NCBI GenBank assembly: GCA_902521675.1
Contig: CABYSP010000005.1
Coordinates: forward strand, 1-64,000
Direction: 5' to 3'
From: an uncultured Pelagibacteraceae bacterium
GTDB taxonomy: Bacteria; Pseudomonadota; Alphaproteobacteria; Pelagibacterales; Pelagibacteraceae
Length of the DNA stretch: 64,000 nt
The notes beneath the pieces were generated by a model. It ran no database searches. It had not been told where the DNA came from and saw only the letters and a list, made by a program, of their open reading frames with translations. The position numbers and the translations under genes are program-made. Below are positions 28,419-39,487 of the stretch, in pieces (the stretch's first letter is position 1; every line of letters starts with the position of its first letter).

Positions 28419-29471
28419 ATGTCAAGATATTACACAAGAGCGTGTAATTTCTACTTCGGCAAACAATCAAAAATTTTAGTAAATAACAAACAATCTATCC
28501 CTTTACATCAGATTAAAGAAATATCTTTTGATCATATTGAGATAATTACAAGAAAAAAAATTAGAAAAATTTCAATAAATAAAATTAGAAATTTACCAAA
28601 AGAATTAAAAACAAAAATAAATTCAGATTTAAAAAAAATTAGGTCAAAAAAAAAAAATTTTTCAAATTTAAATTTTAAAAAAATTCCAAATATTTTGGGA
28701 GTATTAAATCTTACACCCGACAGTTTTTCGGATGGAGGAAAATTTAATAAAAAAAATAAGGGCATTACTCATGCCATGAGTTTATACAAAAGTGGTGCAT
28801 CTATAATAGATGTTGGTGGGGAATCTACAAGACCCGGGTCTAAGCCTGTAAATGAAAATAGAGAATGGAATAGAATCAAAAAGATATTAAAATTAATTGT
28901 AAAAAAAATACCAATATCTTTAGACACAAGAAAGTCCAGCATTATGGAAAATGGTATTAGAATGGGAGTTAAACTTATTAATGATGTTTCAGGATTAAGT
29001 TATGATCCTAAAACAATAAATATTTTAAAAAAGTATAAAATTCCATTTGTAATACAGCATTCAGTTGGGACACCAGAAAATATGCAAAAGAAAGCGAAAT
29101 ATAAAAATGAATTATTAGATATTTATGATTATTTTGAAGATAAGATTAAGTTAATAAGATCTAAGGGTATTAAACATAATAATATAATTTTAGATCCTGG
29201 AATTGGATTTGGAAAAAATTTGAAACATAATATGAATCTTTTAAGAGGTGTTTCTATTTTTCATTCATTGGGTTTTCCTATACTAGTAGGTAATTCAAGA
29301 AAAAGATTTATTAAAGATATATCAAAAAAAAATGATAGCAAAACAAGGATCGGTGGAACCATGGCTTCTTCAGTATATCTTTTAATGCAAGGAATTCAGA
29401 TTTTAAGAATTCATGATGTTAATGAAGTTAAGCAAGGTATTAAAGTTTTTAATGAGATAGTCAAAAATTAA
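28419..29471 (+). CDS. folP: Dihydropteroate synthase (with N-terminal extension)
   Basis: ILGVLNLTPDSFSDGGKF; IDVGGESTRPGSKPV; LINDVSGLSYDP; ILDPGIGFGKNLKHN. Confidence 0.95.
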   Translation: MSRYYTRACNFYFGKQSKILVNNKQSIPLHQIKEISFDHIEIITRKKIRKISINKIRNLPKELKTKINSDLKKIRSKKKNFSNLNFKKIPNILGVLNLTPDSFSDGGKFNKKNKGITHAMSLYKSGASIIDVGGESTRPGSKPVNENREWNRIKKILKLIVKKIPISLDTRKSSIMENGIRMGVKLINDVSGLSYDPKTINILKKYKIPFVIQHSVGTPENMQKKAKYKNELLDIYDYFEDKIKLIRSKGIKHNNIILDPGIGFGKNLKHNMNLLRGVSIFHSLGFPILVGNSRKRFIKDISKKNDSKTRIGGTMASSVYLLMQGIQILRIHDVNEVKQGIKVFNEIVKN

Positions 29472-30802
29472 TGACAAAAAAATATTTTGGGACAGATGGA
29501 ATAAGAGGAGCAGTCAATAGCAAATATATAAATGGAGATATGTTTTTTAAATTTGGACTTGCTAGTGGAACATACTTTAAATCTCAAAAAAAAAGAAAAC
29601 AAACAGCAATAATTGCAAAAGATACGAGATTGTCAGGATATACACTTGAGCCAGCTCTTGTTTCAGGTTTGGCTTCAGCTGGTATGCATGTTTATACACT
29701 TGGACCCTTACCAACTAATGGTTTGGCTATGCTAACAAAAGAAATGAAGGCCAATATGGGTATTATGATCACCGCCTCTCACAATCCACATTTTGACAAT
29801 GGTTTAAAACTGTTTGGTCCTGATGGAATGAAATTATCAGATAAAATAGAAAAAAAAATTGAGGGACTTATAGATAAAAAAATCTCAAAAAACCTCTCGC
29901 ATTCTGAAAAATTAGGAAGAGTTAAAAGATTAGAAACAGGTACAAAAAAATATATTAAAATATTAAAAAAAAATTTCACTAAAGAGTTCAATTTAAGAGG
30001 ACTAAGAATAGTAATCGATTGTGCAAATGGTGCTGGTTATAAGGCAGGTCCTGAATTATTGAAATCATTAGGCGCTAAAGTCATAGCAATAGGAGTTAAA
30101 CCAAATGGTTTAAACATTAACAAAAAATGTGGATCAACTTTTCCAAGAAAAATCAGATCTGCTGTAAAAAAATATAAAGCACACATTGGAATATCTTTAG
30201 ATGGGGATGCAGATAGAATTATAATGTGTGATGAAAAAAGCAATACAATAGATGGAGATCAAATTATAGCTGCTTTAGCAACAAGATGGAAAAACAAAAA
30301 AATGTTAAAAGGGGGAGTTGTTGGAACATTAATGTCAAATTATGGGTTAGAAAAATATTTTAAATCAAAAGGAATAAAATTTCTAAGGGCAAATGTAGGA
30401 GATAGATATGTTAAAGAAAAAATGCAGAAATATAATTTTAATTTAGGTGGTGAACAATCGGGACATATTATTTTAGGTAAATTTGCAACTACAGGAGATG
30501 GTTTGCTTGTAGCTTTAGAAGCTCTTTTTGCTTTAAGAAAAGGAAAGAAGGCAAGTGAATTTTTTGATCAATTTAAGAAAACACCTCAACTTTTAGAAAA
30601 TATTGAAGTAAAAGATAAAAATATTATTAACAAACCAGAAATAAAAAAAATTATAAAAAATGCAGATAAATTAATTAAAGGCATAGGAAGAATATTAGTA
30701 AGAAAATCAGGAACAGAATCTAAAATAAGAGTAATGGGAGAAAGTGAAAATAAAGCTATTTTATACAAATGTGTAAATATGATTACGAAAAAAATTAAAT
30801 AA
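29471..30802 (+). CDS. glmM: Phosphoglucosamine mutase
   Basis: KKYFGTDGIRGAVN; GIMITASHNPHFDNGLKLFGPDGMKL; GDADRIIMCDE; RKSGTESKIRVMGE. Confidence 0.97.
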   Translation: MTKKYFGTDGIRGAVNSKYINGDMFFKFGLASGTYFKSQKKRKQTAIIAKDTRLSGYTLEPALVSGLASAGMHVYTLGPLPTNGLAMLTKEMKANMGIMITASHNPHFDNGLKLFGPDGMKLSDKIEKKIEGLIDKKISKNLSHSEKLGRVKRLETGTKKYIKILKKNFTKEFNLRGLRIVIDCANGAGYKAGPELLKSLGAKVIAIGVKPNGLNINKKCGSTFPRKIRSAVKKYKAHIGISLDGDADRIIMCDEKSNTIDGDQIIAALATRWKNKKMLKGGVVGTLMSNYGLEKYFKSKGIKFLRANVGDRYVKEKMQKYNFNLGGEQSGHIILGKFATTGDGLLVALEALFALRKGKKASEFFDQFKKTPQLLENIEVKDKNIINKPEIKKIIKNADKLIKGIGRILVRKSGTESKIRVMGESENKAILYKCVNMITKKIK

Positions 30803-30803
30803 A

Positions 30804-31616
30804 TTGAAACCAAATTCTAAAATTTTAATTATTGCAGGATCTGACTCATCTGGAGGAGCAGGTATTCAGGCTGATATCAAAACTGTTACAGCTCTAGGTT
30901 CTTATGCAATGACAGCAATAACTGCAGTTACATCACAAAATACCACAGGTGTAAAATCAATTGTTGGTATTAATCCAAAAGAAATTTTTAATCAAATTAT
31001 TTATAGCTGTAAAGATATAAAACCTGACGCAATAAAAATTGGTATGCTGCATTCTCCAGAGGTTATTAGAATGGTACTAAAAGCTTTGGATGTAATTAAA
31101 GTTAAAAAAATAGTATTAGATCCAGTGATGGTTGCCAAAGGAGGGACTAAACTTATAGATACTAAAGCAATTCAATTATTAAAATTAAAATTAATTAAAA
31201 AAGTATTACTTATTACCCCAAATATCCCAGAGGCAGAAATTTTGACTAAAACAATAATTGTAACAAAAGAAGATATGATTTTTGCTGCTAATAAACTTAT
31301 AGGATTAGGAGCCAAAAATGTAATTATAAAAGGCGGTCATTTAAAACACAAAAATGTAATAGATATTTTAATAAACAAAAAAGACATAAAGATCTTCAAA
31401 AGCGAGCGTCACAAAACAAAGAATACCCATGGTACAGGTTGTACATTATCTAGCTCAGTTACAACTTTTTTATCATGTGGAAAAACAGTAAAGAAATCTT
31501 GTGAGCTAGGAATTAAGTATGTAAATTCTGCAATTAAATCAAACCCGAAATATGGAAAAGGTCATGGCCCAATTAACCACCTCACTTCCTTAAAAATAAA
31601 CAGAAAATTTAAATAA
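30804..31616 (+). CDS. thiD: Hydroxymethylpyrimidine/phosphomethylpyrimidine kinase (TTG start)
   Basis: [65 protein letters not shown]. Confidence 0.95.
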   Translation: MKPNSKILIIAGSDSSGGAGIQADIKTVTALGSYAMTAITAVTSQNTTGVKSIVGINPKEIFNQIIYSCKDIKPDAIKIGMLHSPEVIRMVLKALDVIKVKKIVLDPVMVAKGGTKLIDTKAIQLLKLKLIKKVLLITPNIPEAEILTKTIIVTKEDMIFAANKLIGLGAKNVIIKGGHLKHKNVIDILINKKDIKIFKSERHKTKNTHGTGCTLSSSVTTFLSCGKTVKKSCELGIKYVNSAIKSNPKYGKGHGPINHLTSLKINRKFK

Positions 31617-32908
31617 TGAAAAATATAGTCGTTGTTGGATCTCAATGGGGTGACGAAGGTAAAGGAAAAATTGTTGATTGGTTATCTGAACAGGCTGATG
31701 TAGTAATTAGATTCCAAGGAGGCCACAATGCTGGTCATACTTTAGTGATTGATGGTATTACTTATAAATTGAGATTATTGCCATCTGGAATAGTTAGAAA
31801 AGGCAAAATATCAATTATTGGCAACGGAGTTGTGGTAGATCCATGGGCTTTATTAGAGGAAATAGAAGAAATAAAATCTAAAGGTGTAGAAGTAAATGTA
31901 AATAATTTTATTATTTCGGAGTCCGCAAATTTAATTTTGCCTTTTCATAGAGAAATGGACGAGATTAGAGAGGATGCAGCTGGAAAAAGCAAAATAGGAA
32001 CTACAAGACGTGGAATTGGACCAGCATATGAAGATAAAGTTGGAAGAAGATCTATAAGAGTTATGGATCTTAGATCTGAAAAAAATTTAGATCAAAGACT
32101 CGACTCTGTATTAGTTCATCATAATGCGATTAGAAAAGGTCTAGGAAAAAAAATTTTTGAAAAAGATCAGCTTAAATCTGATTTGCTTAAAATAGCACCT
32201 AAAATACTAAAATTCTCCCAGCCAGTTTGGTTAAAAATTGATCAATTTAAAAAACAGAAAAAGAAAATTTTATTTGAAGGTGCTCAAGGTATTTTACTTG
32301 ATGTAGATCATGGAACTTATCCTTTTGTAACTTCATCTAATACTGTTGCTTCGAGCGCAGCGACAGGAACTGGGTGTGGTCCTAATTCTATAAATTATGT
32401 TCTTGGCATTACAAAAGCTTATACAACAAGGGTTGGAGAGGGCCCTTTTCCTACTGAGTTAACAAATGATATCGGTGAACTTTTAGGAACACGTGGAAAA
32501 GAATTTGGAACTGTTACAAGTAGAAAAAGAAGATGTGGATGGTTTGATGGTGTTTTGGTGAGGCAAACTATTAAAGTTTCAGGGATTGATGGTATCGCTT
32601 TAACAAAATTAGATGTACTTGATGAATTAGATGAAATTAAAATGTGTGTTGCTTATGAGCTTGATGGTAAAAGATTAGATTATTTACCTGCCGCTGTAGA
32701 GGACCAGATTAAAATAAAACCAATTTATGAAACTTTTCCAGGTTGGAAAGTTTCTACAAGTGGAGTAAAAAATATGGACTCGTTACCTGAAAATGCAAAA
32801 AATTATATTTTTGCTGTTGAAGATTTTATTGGAGCAAAGGTATCAAGTATCTCTACTAGTCCAGAAAGAGATGATACTATTTTAATTGAAAACCCTTTTG
32901 AAGTTTAA
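31616..32908 (+). CDS. purA: Adenylosuccinate synthetase
   Basis: [55 protein letters not shown]. Confidence 0.98.
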   Translation: MKNIVVVGSQWGDEGKGKIVDWLSEQADVVIRFQGGHNAGHTLVIDGITYKLRLLPSGIVRKGKISIIGNGVVVDPWALLEEIEEIKSKGVEVNVNNFIISESANLILPFHREMDEIREDAAGKSKIGTTRRGIGPAYEDKVGRRSIRVMDLRSEKNLDQRLDSVLVHHNAIRKGLGKKIFEKDQLKSDLLKIAPKILKFSQPVWLKIDQFKKQKKKILFEGAQGILLDVDHGTYPFVTSSNTVASSAATGTGCGPNSINYVLGITKAYTTRVGEGPFPTELTNDIGELLGTRGKEFGTVTSRKRRCGWFDGVLVRQTIKVSGIDGIALTKLDVLDELDEIKMCVAYELDGKRLDYLPAAVEDQIKIKPIYETFPGWKVSTSGVKNMDSLPENAKNYIFAVEDFIGAKVSSISTSPERDDTILIENPFEV

Positions 32909-33798
32909 TTTGCGGGTAAAAGATTTTTTGATTTAGCTAATAAAAGCATATGCTTTTGAAGTTTTTCAAATGCTTTATTTTCTATTTGTCTAACTCTTTC
33001 TCTACTAATTTTATATTTTTTACTTAAATCTTCTAGTGTAGTCGGGTCATCATTTAGTCTTCTTGAGTATAGAATTTCTCTTTCTCTATCGTTAAGAACT
33101 TTAATAGAGTCTTTTAATAAATCCTTTCTTTGCTCCATTTCCTCGTGCTGAGCAAATTTTAAATCATGATCAAGTTCTTTATCAACCAACCAGTCTTGCC
33201 ATTCATCACCATCTTCTCCAACTTGAGCATTAAGCGAGAACTCTTTTCCAGAAAGTCTTCTATTCATAGAAACGACTTCTTCTTTACTTACATCGAGCTT
33301 ATTAGCTATATGATCAACGTGTTCATCTCTTAAATCTCCTTCAGTTTCTGGAGAAATTTGATTTTTGATTTTCTTTAAATTAAAAAATAGTTTTTTTTGA
33401 GCAGTAGTAGTTCCAATTTTGACAAGGCTCCAAGATCTTAAAATATATTCTTGAATAGAAGCCTTAATCCACCACATTGCATAAGTTGCCAATCTAAAAC
33501 CTTTTTCTGGTTCAAATTTCTTGACAGCTTGCATAAGACCTACATTTCCCTCTGAAATCATTTCATTAATAGGCAAACCATATCCTTTGTAGCCCATAGC
33601 AATCTTTGCTACTAATCTTAAGTGACTAGTAACTAGTTTTTCTGCAGCTTTAATGTTACCAGTCGCTTTCCAATTTTTTGCTAACATATATTCCTCTTCT
33701 GCAGCTAACATTGGAAATTTTTTAATCTGCTCTAAATATGCAGATAGCCCACCCTCGTTCGATATAGCTGGCAGATTATTACTCATTATTGTGCTCAT
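32905..33798 (-). CDS. rpoH: RNA polymerase sigma-32 factor RpoH
   Basis: [87 protein letters not shown]. Confidence 0.96.
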   Translation of the reverse strand: MSTIMSNNLPAISNEGGLSAYLEQIKKFPMLAAEEEYMLAKNWKATGNIKAAEKLVTSHLRLVAKIAMGYKGYGLPINEMISEGNVGLMQAVKKFEPEKGFRLATYAMWWIKASIQEYILRSWSLVKIGTTTAQKKLFFNLKKIKNQISPETEGDLRDEHVDHIANKLDVSKEEVVSMNRRLSGKEFSLNAQVGEDGDEWQDWLVDKELDHDLKFAQHEEMEQRKDLLKDSIKVLNDREREILYSRRLNDDPTTLEDLSKKYKISRERVRQIENKAFEKLQKHMLLLAKSKNLLPAN

Positions 33799-33839
33799 AG
33801 CAGTGTTTATTTAATTAATTATACTCAATTTTCAATAAT

Positions 33840-34820
33840 TTATTCTTCAGTGTTTCTAAGCATTTTTAGAATATTATTTAGATCTTTTGGCAAAAGTGAG
33901 GAAAAAATTATCTTTTTCTTAGTACGTGGGTGTATAAATCCTAAAGTTTTTGCATGCAGGAATTGCCTATTTAATTTAGTAATTGAATTTTGAACATTTA
34001 AATCAATATTTTTTAACTTTTTATATTTTTTTTTATATTTATCATCTCCAACTAGGCTATTACCTTTATAATTCATATGAACTCTTATCTGATGTGTTCT
34101 TCCTGTTTCTAATTTACATTCAACTAAACTTAAGGTTGGTGTTTTCTGATTTTCAAAAATTTCAAGTGTTTTATAATTTGTTATAGCTTTCTTACCTTTA
34201 GAACTACTAACTTCCATAAGTTGTCTATTTTTTGAACTACGAGTTATAAATGTTTCAATTCTTCCTGAAGATGGTCTTAATTTTCCCCAAATTAAAAGTT
34301 GGTACTCTCTTATAATTGTATGATCACTAAATTGTTTTGATAAATTTTCATGAGTTTTGTTATTTTTTGCAATTACAACTAAACCAGATGTGTTTTTATC
34401 AATTCTATGAACAATACCAGGTCTTAGCTCATCACCTATATTTGATAAAGAATCCTTATCATAATGCATCAATGCATTAACAATTGTTTTATCATGATTT
34501 CCAGCACCTGGGTGCATAATTATACCAGATGGTTTATCAATAATTAATAAATCCTCATCCTCATAAATTATTTTTAATTTAAAATTATATGGTTTTAGTG
34601 AAGTAACTTTTGGGTCTGGTATTTTAAGACTTAATTTATCACCTGGATTTACTTTTTTAGATGGACTATTAACAATTACTCCATTTATTTTTAATTTCTC
34701 GTTAATGATTAGATTTTTTATTCTATTTCTGCTTAAAGATTTTTCTTTGTTATTTAAAATAATATCAATTCTTTGATTATTTTCATCGCTATTAACTAAA
34801 AAATTAATAACTTTAGACAT
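33840..34820 (-). CDS. rluD: Ribosomal large subunit pseudouridine synthase D
   Basis: S4 domain, then DEDLLIIDKPSGIIMHPGAGNHDKTIVNAL; PGIVHRIDKNTSGLVVIAKN; ETGRTHQIRVHM. Confidence 0.95.
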   Translation of the reverse strand: MSKVINFLVNSDENNQRIDIILNNKEKSLSRNRIKNLIINEKLKINGVIVNSPSKKVNPGDKLSLKIPDPKVTSLKPYNFKLKIIYEDEDLLIIDKPSGIIMHPGAGNHDKTIVNALMHYDKDSLSNIGDELRPGIVHRIDKNTSGLVVIAKNNKTHENLSKQFSDHTIIREYQLLIWGKLRPSSGRIETFITRSSKNRQLMEVSSSKGKKAITNYKTLEIFENQKTPTLSLVECKLETGRTHQIRVHMNYKGNSLVGDDKYKKKYKKLKNIDLNVQNSITKLNRQFLHAKTLGFIHPRTKKKIIFSSLLPKDLNNILKMLRNTEE

Positions 34821-36636
34821 TCTTAAATTTTTTAAATATTTTTAATATTAAATAATAGAGTATAAATATAATTGTAAGAATAAAACTTATTAAGGAAATA
34901 TAATTAAATATTTTCTGAGAAGTGCTCAAATTAAAATCAAATTTTTCATAATTTAAAAATTTTTCTAAATTTTGTATCTGGTTTTTTTTAAACAAATCCC
35001 CTGGAATACAATTGTTTTCTTTTGGAAAAACAAAACAACTTGGATTAAAAAAATTCGTTTCGTTGTTTTTAACTAGTTTGGGGTCCCCCTTATAGCTAAT
35101 CAAATTATCATTTATCTTAACCATGCTATTAAAAGTAAATTTATTTTTTGGAAGTTTTTCAAGTTTATAACCAAATATTGGGTTATAACAAAAAAGTGGT
35201 GAAAAATTATAAACAAACATGTCATTTCTTTGATTTGTTATCACTGGTTTCTTCTTCTGATCTAAGAATATAATTATTTCTTCAACTTTTAAGTTATTAA
35301 TTTTATTTTTATCCTCATAAAAATTTTCTAAATTTTTTGGATCATAAGACTGATTATAATAAAAATTTTTATTATAATTATATTCTTGATAAATAATTAT
35401 TATTAAAAAAAGATAAACAATATATTTAATATTTTTTAAATTGAAGTTTATGCAATTTAGTAAAAAACAGGAAATTAGTATTATAGGAATGACATAAACG
35501 GCCACTAATCTATAATGAACCCATGTGCTTTTAATAACAGGTAACTTTCTTAATATTTCACCAATATAATTACCAGACAAATTTAAGGATATTACAAATA
35601 TAGCAATAGAAAAAAGAACAATCAAAGATAAAGACTTAACAAAGTTAAATTTAGAAATGTTCACTTTTTTTATGTATAAAATAAAAATCAAAATTATCAT
35701 TAAGGGAACAACGCTTAAACCAAATTCTAATTCATGTATTTGTAAATTATTTGTTACATTATTTATTGTATTTAAATTGAAATTATCTTTGTTAGGATAA
35801 AGATATAATGATCTGATTACATTTTCAAAAAAATCAAAAGAGTTTTTAAATAACAATGGAGGATATTCTCTTGTAAAATTATTTATAAATGCAAATGAAG
35901 CATTAATTTTTGATGATGAAATAAGTAGACCAATGAATATCGAATGAATTAATTTATATATTATTTTAATATCACCGTTTATGTAAATATATAAAGTTAA
36001 AACACTTAGAATTGATAAGCCTATTACTATTATCAAGGAACTTGCTCCTGAGTGAATAAAATTCGCAAATAATAAACTTGAAATTAAAAGATAAAAAAAA
36101 CTTTTTAATTTTTCTTCTCTTTTTTCAAAGCAATGGATTAATATAAAACAATAAACTGGGATAAATACATAACTTAAAAAGGACCAATGCCCAATTATTG
36201 CCCTGTAATTAAAAAAACCATTAAATAAAAAAAGAGTTGCTGCAAGTAATGACAAATAAATATTAAGCTTAAAAGACTTGTTAACAAGAAGAAAAAATCC
36301 AAAAAACGAAATTAATGAAAAAAAAAGATAGGATAATTTTAGAGCCATCAAAGGTGAAAAAAAAATAAATATTATTTGTTGAAATGAATAGTATCCAGTT
36401 TGAGGATCAGAAAAAAAAGGAACACCACAGCAAAAACTTGGAGAAAACCACGGGATTGAAAAAAAGTTATTTTGAAACCAAACTTTTCCAAATATTAAGT
36501 TTGGTAAAACTAAGCTATAGTCATGACCAAGATGAGAACTGCTATTAGGAAAAAAATTTTGAAAAATAACTTGATGAGCAAAAATTACTGATAAGATTAT
36601 TATACAAAATATGTAATTTTTTTTTAAAAAATGCAT
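34813..36636 (-). CDS. Uncharacterised polytopic membrane protein (YfhO/GT-C-like), 607 aa
   Basis: Multiple hydrophobic helices; GHDYSLVLPNLIFGKVWFQNNFFSIPWFSPSFCCGVPFFSDPQTGYYSFQQIIF resembles the first luminal loop of YfhO/GT-C type proteins. Confidence 0.6.
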   Translation of the reverse strand: MHFLKKNYIFCIIILSVIFAHQVIFQNFFPNSSSHLGHDYSLVLPNLIFGKVWFQNNFFSIPWFSPSFCCGVPFFSDPQTGYYSFQQIIFIFFSPLMALKLSYLFFSLISFFGFFLLVNKSFKLNIYLSLLAATLFLFNGFFNYRAIIGHWSFLSYVFIPVYCFILIHCFEKREEKLKSFFYLLISSLLFANFIHSGASSLIIVIGLSILSVLTLYIYINGDIKIIYKLIHSIFIGLLISSSKINASFAFINNFTREYPPLLFKNSFDFFENVIRSLYLYPNKDNFNLNTINNVTNNLQIHELEFGLSVVPLMIILIFILYIKKVNISKFNFVKSLSLIVLFSIAIFVISLNLSGNYIGEILRKLPVIKSTWVHYRLVAVYVIPIILISCFLLNCINFNLKNIKYIVYLFLIIIIYQEYNYNKNFYYNQSYDPKNLENFYEDKNKINNLKVEEIIIFLDQKKKPVITNQRNDMFVYNFSPLFCYNPIFGYKLEKLPKNKFTFNSMVKINDNLISYKGDPKLVKNNETNFFNPSCFVFPKENNCIPGDLFKKNQIQNLEKFLNYEKFDFNLSTSQKIFNYISLISFILTIIFILYYLILKIFKKFKNV

Positions 36637-36690
36637 AATATTTATTTATATCAGTGATTTTGTCTTAGAAACAATATAAAGTAAGGATAT

Positions 36691-36767
36691 GCGCTTGTAG
36701 CTCAACTGGATAGAGCGCCTGACTTCGGATCAGGAGGTTCTGGGTTCGACTCCTAGCAGGCGCACCA
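36691..36767 (+). tRNA. tRNA-Arg (TCG), CCA encoded
   Basis: GCGCTTGTAGCTCAACTGGATAGAGCGCCTGACTTCGGATCAGGAGGTTCTGGGTTCGACTCCTAGCAGGCGCACCA. Cloverleaf; anticodon loop CTTCGGA. Confidence 0.95.
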
Positions 36768-36769
36768 TT

Positions 36770-37561
36770 TTATTCACCTATATTTATTAAAGTTCCTTTA
36801 TCTCTTGCTTTGTCAAAAGAGTAATAAAATACAAATATTGACAAAATTAAATAAAACCCGTTTAGATAAACTGCATTAATGATATTTTCATAATTTACCA
36901 TTCCGTTGACTAAGATATTTCTAGTCTCCTCAAAAATATAAACCAATGGAAGTGCGAAAGCGATTGATTGGAAGATTCCTGGCAGTGTTTCAACTGGATA
37001 GTAAATACAGCCAAAAGGAGCTAACAAAAACATAGTTGACCATGCAATATTTTCAAAAGATGGTCCAAATCTTAACAAACCTGCTGAAACAAATAGACCA
37101 AGTGTTATTCCAAACAAATATAAACTTAAGAAAAGAAATGCCAAAGGAAGACCAAGCTTTAATAAAGAGATACCAAATAATGGAGAAGTTAAGAGTATAG
37201 CTGGGACCAAACCAATTAATGCTCTGATTAAAGCAGTAAAAACTAAAGAGACAATTATTTCACTAATTTTCATCGGTGCGATAAATAGATTTGTAAAATT
37301 TCTACTCCAAATTTCTTCTAAAAATAACATATTAAAGCCAATACTTGTTCTAAATAAAAAATCATAAAGAATTGCACATGAAAGAATAACTCCTACTGCA
37401 CCACTGTAATAAGTGCTATGAGCTGCAAAAAAATTAGAAATAAACCCCCAAAGAGTAATTTGAATTGAAGGCCAATAGATTAAATCTAATATTCTTGGAA
37501 ATGATCTAGTTATTAAGTAAAAGTGTCTTAAAAAAAGACCGTAAATTCTAATTAAATTCAT
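36770..37561 (-). CDS. ABC-2 type transporter permease
   Basis: Six hydrophobic segments; paired with the ATP-binding gene at 37564..38286. Confidence 0.88.
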   Translation of the reverse strand: MNLIRIYGLFLRHFYLITRSFPRILDLIYWPSIQITLWGFISNFFAAHSTYYSGAVGVILSCAILYDFLFRTSIGFNMLFLEEIWSRNFTNLFIAPMKISEIIVSLVFTALIRALIGLVPAILLTSPLFGISLLKLGLPLAFLFLSLYLFGITLGLFVSAGLLRFGPSFENIAWSTMFLLAPFGCIYYPVETLPGIFQSIAFALPLVYIFEETRNILVNGMVNYENIINAVYLNGFYLILSIFVFYYSFDKARDKGTLINIGE

Positions 37562-37563
37562 TT

Positions 37564-38286
37564 TTATTTTCTCGCAATTTCTAAAAATACTTCCTCTAAA
37601 TTTCTTCTTCCATATTTTGTTATTAACTCTTCAGGAGTTCCTCTATCTACTATTAAACCATCTTTCATCATTAAAACAGAACTACATAATCTTTTTACTT
37701 CTTCCATATTATGAGAGGCAAGCAAAACTGATATTTTTTTTTCCTTTTTGTAATCTTCTAAAAATGACCTTACAAAATCACCAGTTTCAGGATCTAGTGA
37801 AGCAGTGGGCTCATCCAACAAAAGTACCGTTGGATCATTTATTAAAGCTTTAGCCAGACTTACCCTATTTTTTTGTCCAGAAGAAAGTTCTCCAGTAATT
37901 TTATTTAAAAGTTCTTTTAACCTAAGTTTATTTGCAAGGTCATCTATTCTGTCATTTAAATTTTGAATGTTATATAATTTTCCATAAACTATTAAATTTT
38001 GTTTAACTTTAAGTTTTTTAGGCAATTCAATATATGGTGAAATAAAATTCATTTTATGAAGAAGCGAGATTTTATTTTTTTCAATATTCTCTCCGTTGAT
38101 TAATACCTCGCCACTACTTGGTTTTAATAATCCTAAAATCATTCCAATGGTTGTAGTTTTTCCACATCCATTAGGTCCCAATAGACCAACCATTTCATTT
38201 TCATTAATTTTAAAATTTATATTAGTTACTGCTTCTTTATCTTTATATTTTTTTGATAGATTGATTACTTCAATAGAATTTGTCAT
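37564..38286 (-). CDS. ABC transporter ATP-binding protein (ABC-2 family)
   Basis: GLLGPNGCGKTTTIGMILGLLKPSSGEV Walker A; LSSGQKNRVSLAKALINDPTVLLLDEPTASLDP. Confidence 0.95.
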   Translation of the reverse strand: MTNSIEVINLSKKYKDKEAVTNINFKINENEMVGLLGPNGCGKTTTIGMILGLLKPSSGEVLINGENIEKNKISLLHKMNFISPYIELPKKLKVKQNLIVYGKLYNIQNLNDRIDDLANKLRLKELLNKITGELSSGQKNRVSLAKALINDPTVLLLDEPTASLDPETGDFVRSFLEDYKKEKKISVLLASHNMEEVKRLCSSVLMMKDGLIVDRGTPEELITKYGRRNLEEVFLEIARK

Positions 38287-39218
38287 TAATATTTAGAGGC
38301 TCTCTTTAATCTATCGTTAATTGTTTTGCCTAGACCTTTGTTTGGTATCATCTCAACTGCAATCTTTTTAAAACCATCATTTTTAATTTTTCTTAAAGTT
38401 GAATATAAATTCTTTGCAGACTCCTCTATATTTTTCACCTTGGATAAATAATAATAGTTTTTTAATTTTGACTTTCTTTTTTTTATTAATAAATAAGCCT
38501 CATCTTTTTTTGGCTTTTTAACATTGACTCTTAAAGGTATCCCAGGTGAGTAATGCAACGGAAATAAACCAGGTGATAATTTTTTTTTTGAATTTGTATT
38601 AATTAATAATTTTTTTTTTAAAACATTTTCAATTTTTTTTGTATCTAGGCCTCCATATCTTAAAAGTGAAGGATTTTCTAAAAGATTTAATATTGTGGAC
38701 TCAATTCCAATTTTACTTTTTCCTCCATTTAAAATATATTTAATTTTTGAACCAAATTCTTCTTCTACATCAGATGGTTTAACTGAGCTTAATCTTGAGG
38801 ATATATTTGCACTAGGCGCAGCAACTGGATAATCTAAATTTTTTAATAAATTTCTGAATAATTTATGATTAGGAAAACGAACAGCAATACTTTTTTTATT
38901 ATTGGTGACAAATTTTGATATTTTTGAGTTACTTTTTAACTTCAAAACATAAGTTATTGGGCCTGGAGAAAATTTTTTGTAAAGTTTTACTAAATTATCA
39001 TTGATTTCACAGTCCTCCCTAAGTCTTTGGATGTCATAATAATGGACAATAAGTGGATTGTTTAATGGTCTTTTTTTAAGACTAAATATTTTCTTTACAG
39101 CAATATTCGAGTACGCGTTTGCAGCCAGCCCATAAACAGTTTCTGTAGGTACCGCAACACAATGATTATTATCTAAATATTTTTTTGCTTTTTTGATATT
39201 TGATTGAATAAATTTCAT
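38286..39218 (-). CDS. tsaC: L-threonylcarbamoyladenylate synthase (Sua5/TsaC)
   Basis: VAVPTETVYGLAANAYSNIAVKKIFSLKKRPLNNPLIVHY; FPNHKLFRNLL; APSANISSRLSSVKP; SPGLFPLHYSP. Confidence 0.94.
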   Translation of the reverse strand: MKFIQSNIKKAKKYLDNNHCVAVPTETVYGLAANAYSNIAVKKIFSLKKRPLNNPLIVHYYDIQRLREDCEINDNLVKLYKKFSPGPITYVLKLKSNSKISKFVTNNKKSIAVRFPNHKLFRNLLKNLDYPVAAPSANISSRLSSVKPSDVEEEFGSKIKYILNGGKSKIGIESTILNLLENPSLLRYGGLDTKKIENVLKKKLLINTNSKKKLSPGLFPLHYSPGIPLRVNVKKPKKDEAYLLIKKRKSKLKNYYYLSKVKNIEESAKNLYSTLRKIKNDGFKKIAVEMIPNKGLGKTINDRLKRASKY

Positions 39219-39238
39219 GTATTAATAATTATTATTAT

Positions 39239-39487
39239 ATGAAAGATAAAATTTTACCACTTGATTATGATCAGTACTCAGTTGAAGAGCTTACAGAAAA
39301 AGCAAATAAGATTATAGAGTCTCTAGAGAAGGAAAACGATTTAAATAATTCAGTTGACAGTTATCAAGAACTTCTGAAATTAAATAGCATGATTGAAAAG
39401 AAATTTAATAAAAATTTTAAATCTATTGGAGAGGAGACAAATAAAAAGATTAAAGAGATAACTAAAAAAAATGAAAAAACAGCTTAA
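39239..39487 (+). CDS. xseB: Exodeoxyribonuclease VII small subunit
   Basis: Small acidic helical protein (YSVEELTEKANKIIESLEKENDLNNSVDSYQELLKL) directly upstream of ispA-dxs. Confidence 0.82.
   Translation: MKDKILPLDYDQYSVEELTEKANKIIESLEKENDLNNSVDSYQELLKLNSMIEKKFNKNFKSIGEETNKKIKEITKKNEKTA

Noticed and set aside
28640-28675. Run of 12 A within folP as possible programmed slippage site
   Set aside because: Long A-tracts are common in this AT-rich genome and the frame is intact, so there is no evidence for slippage.
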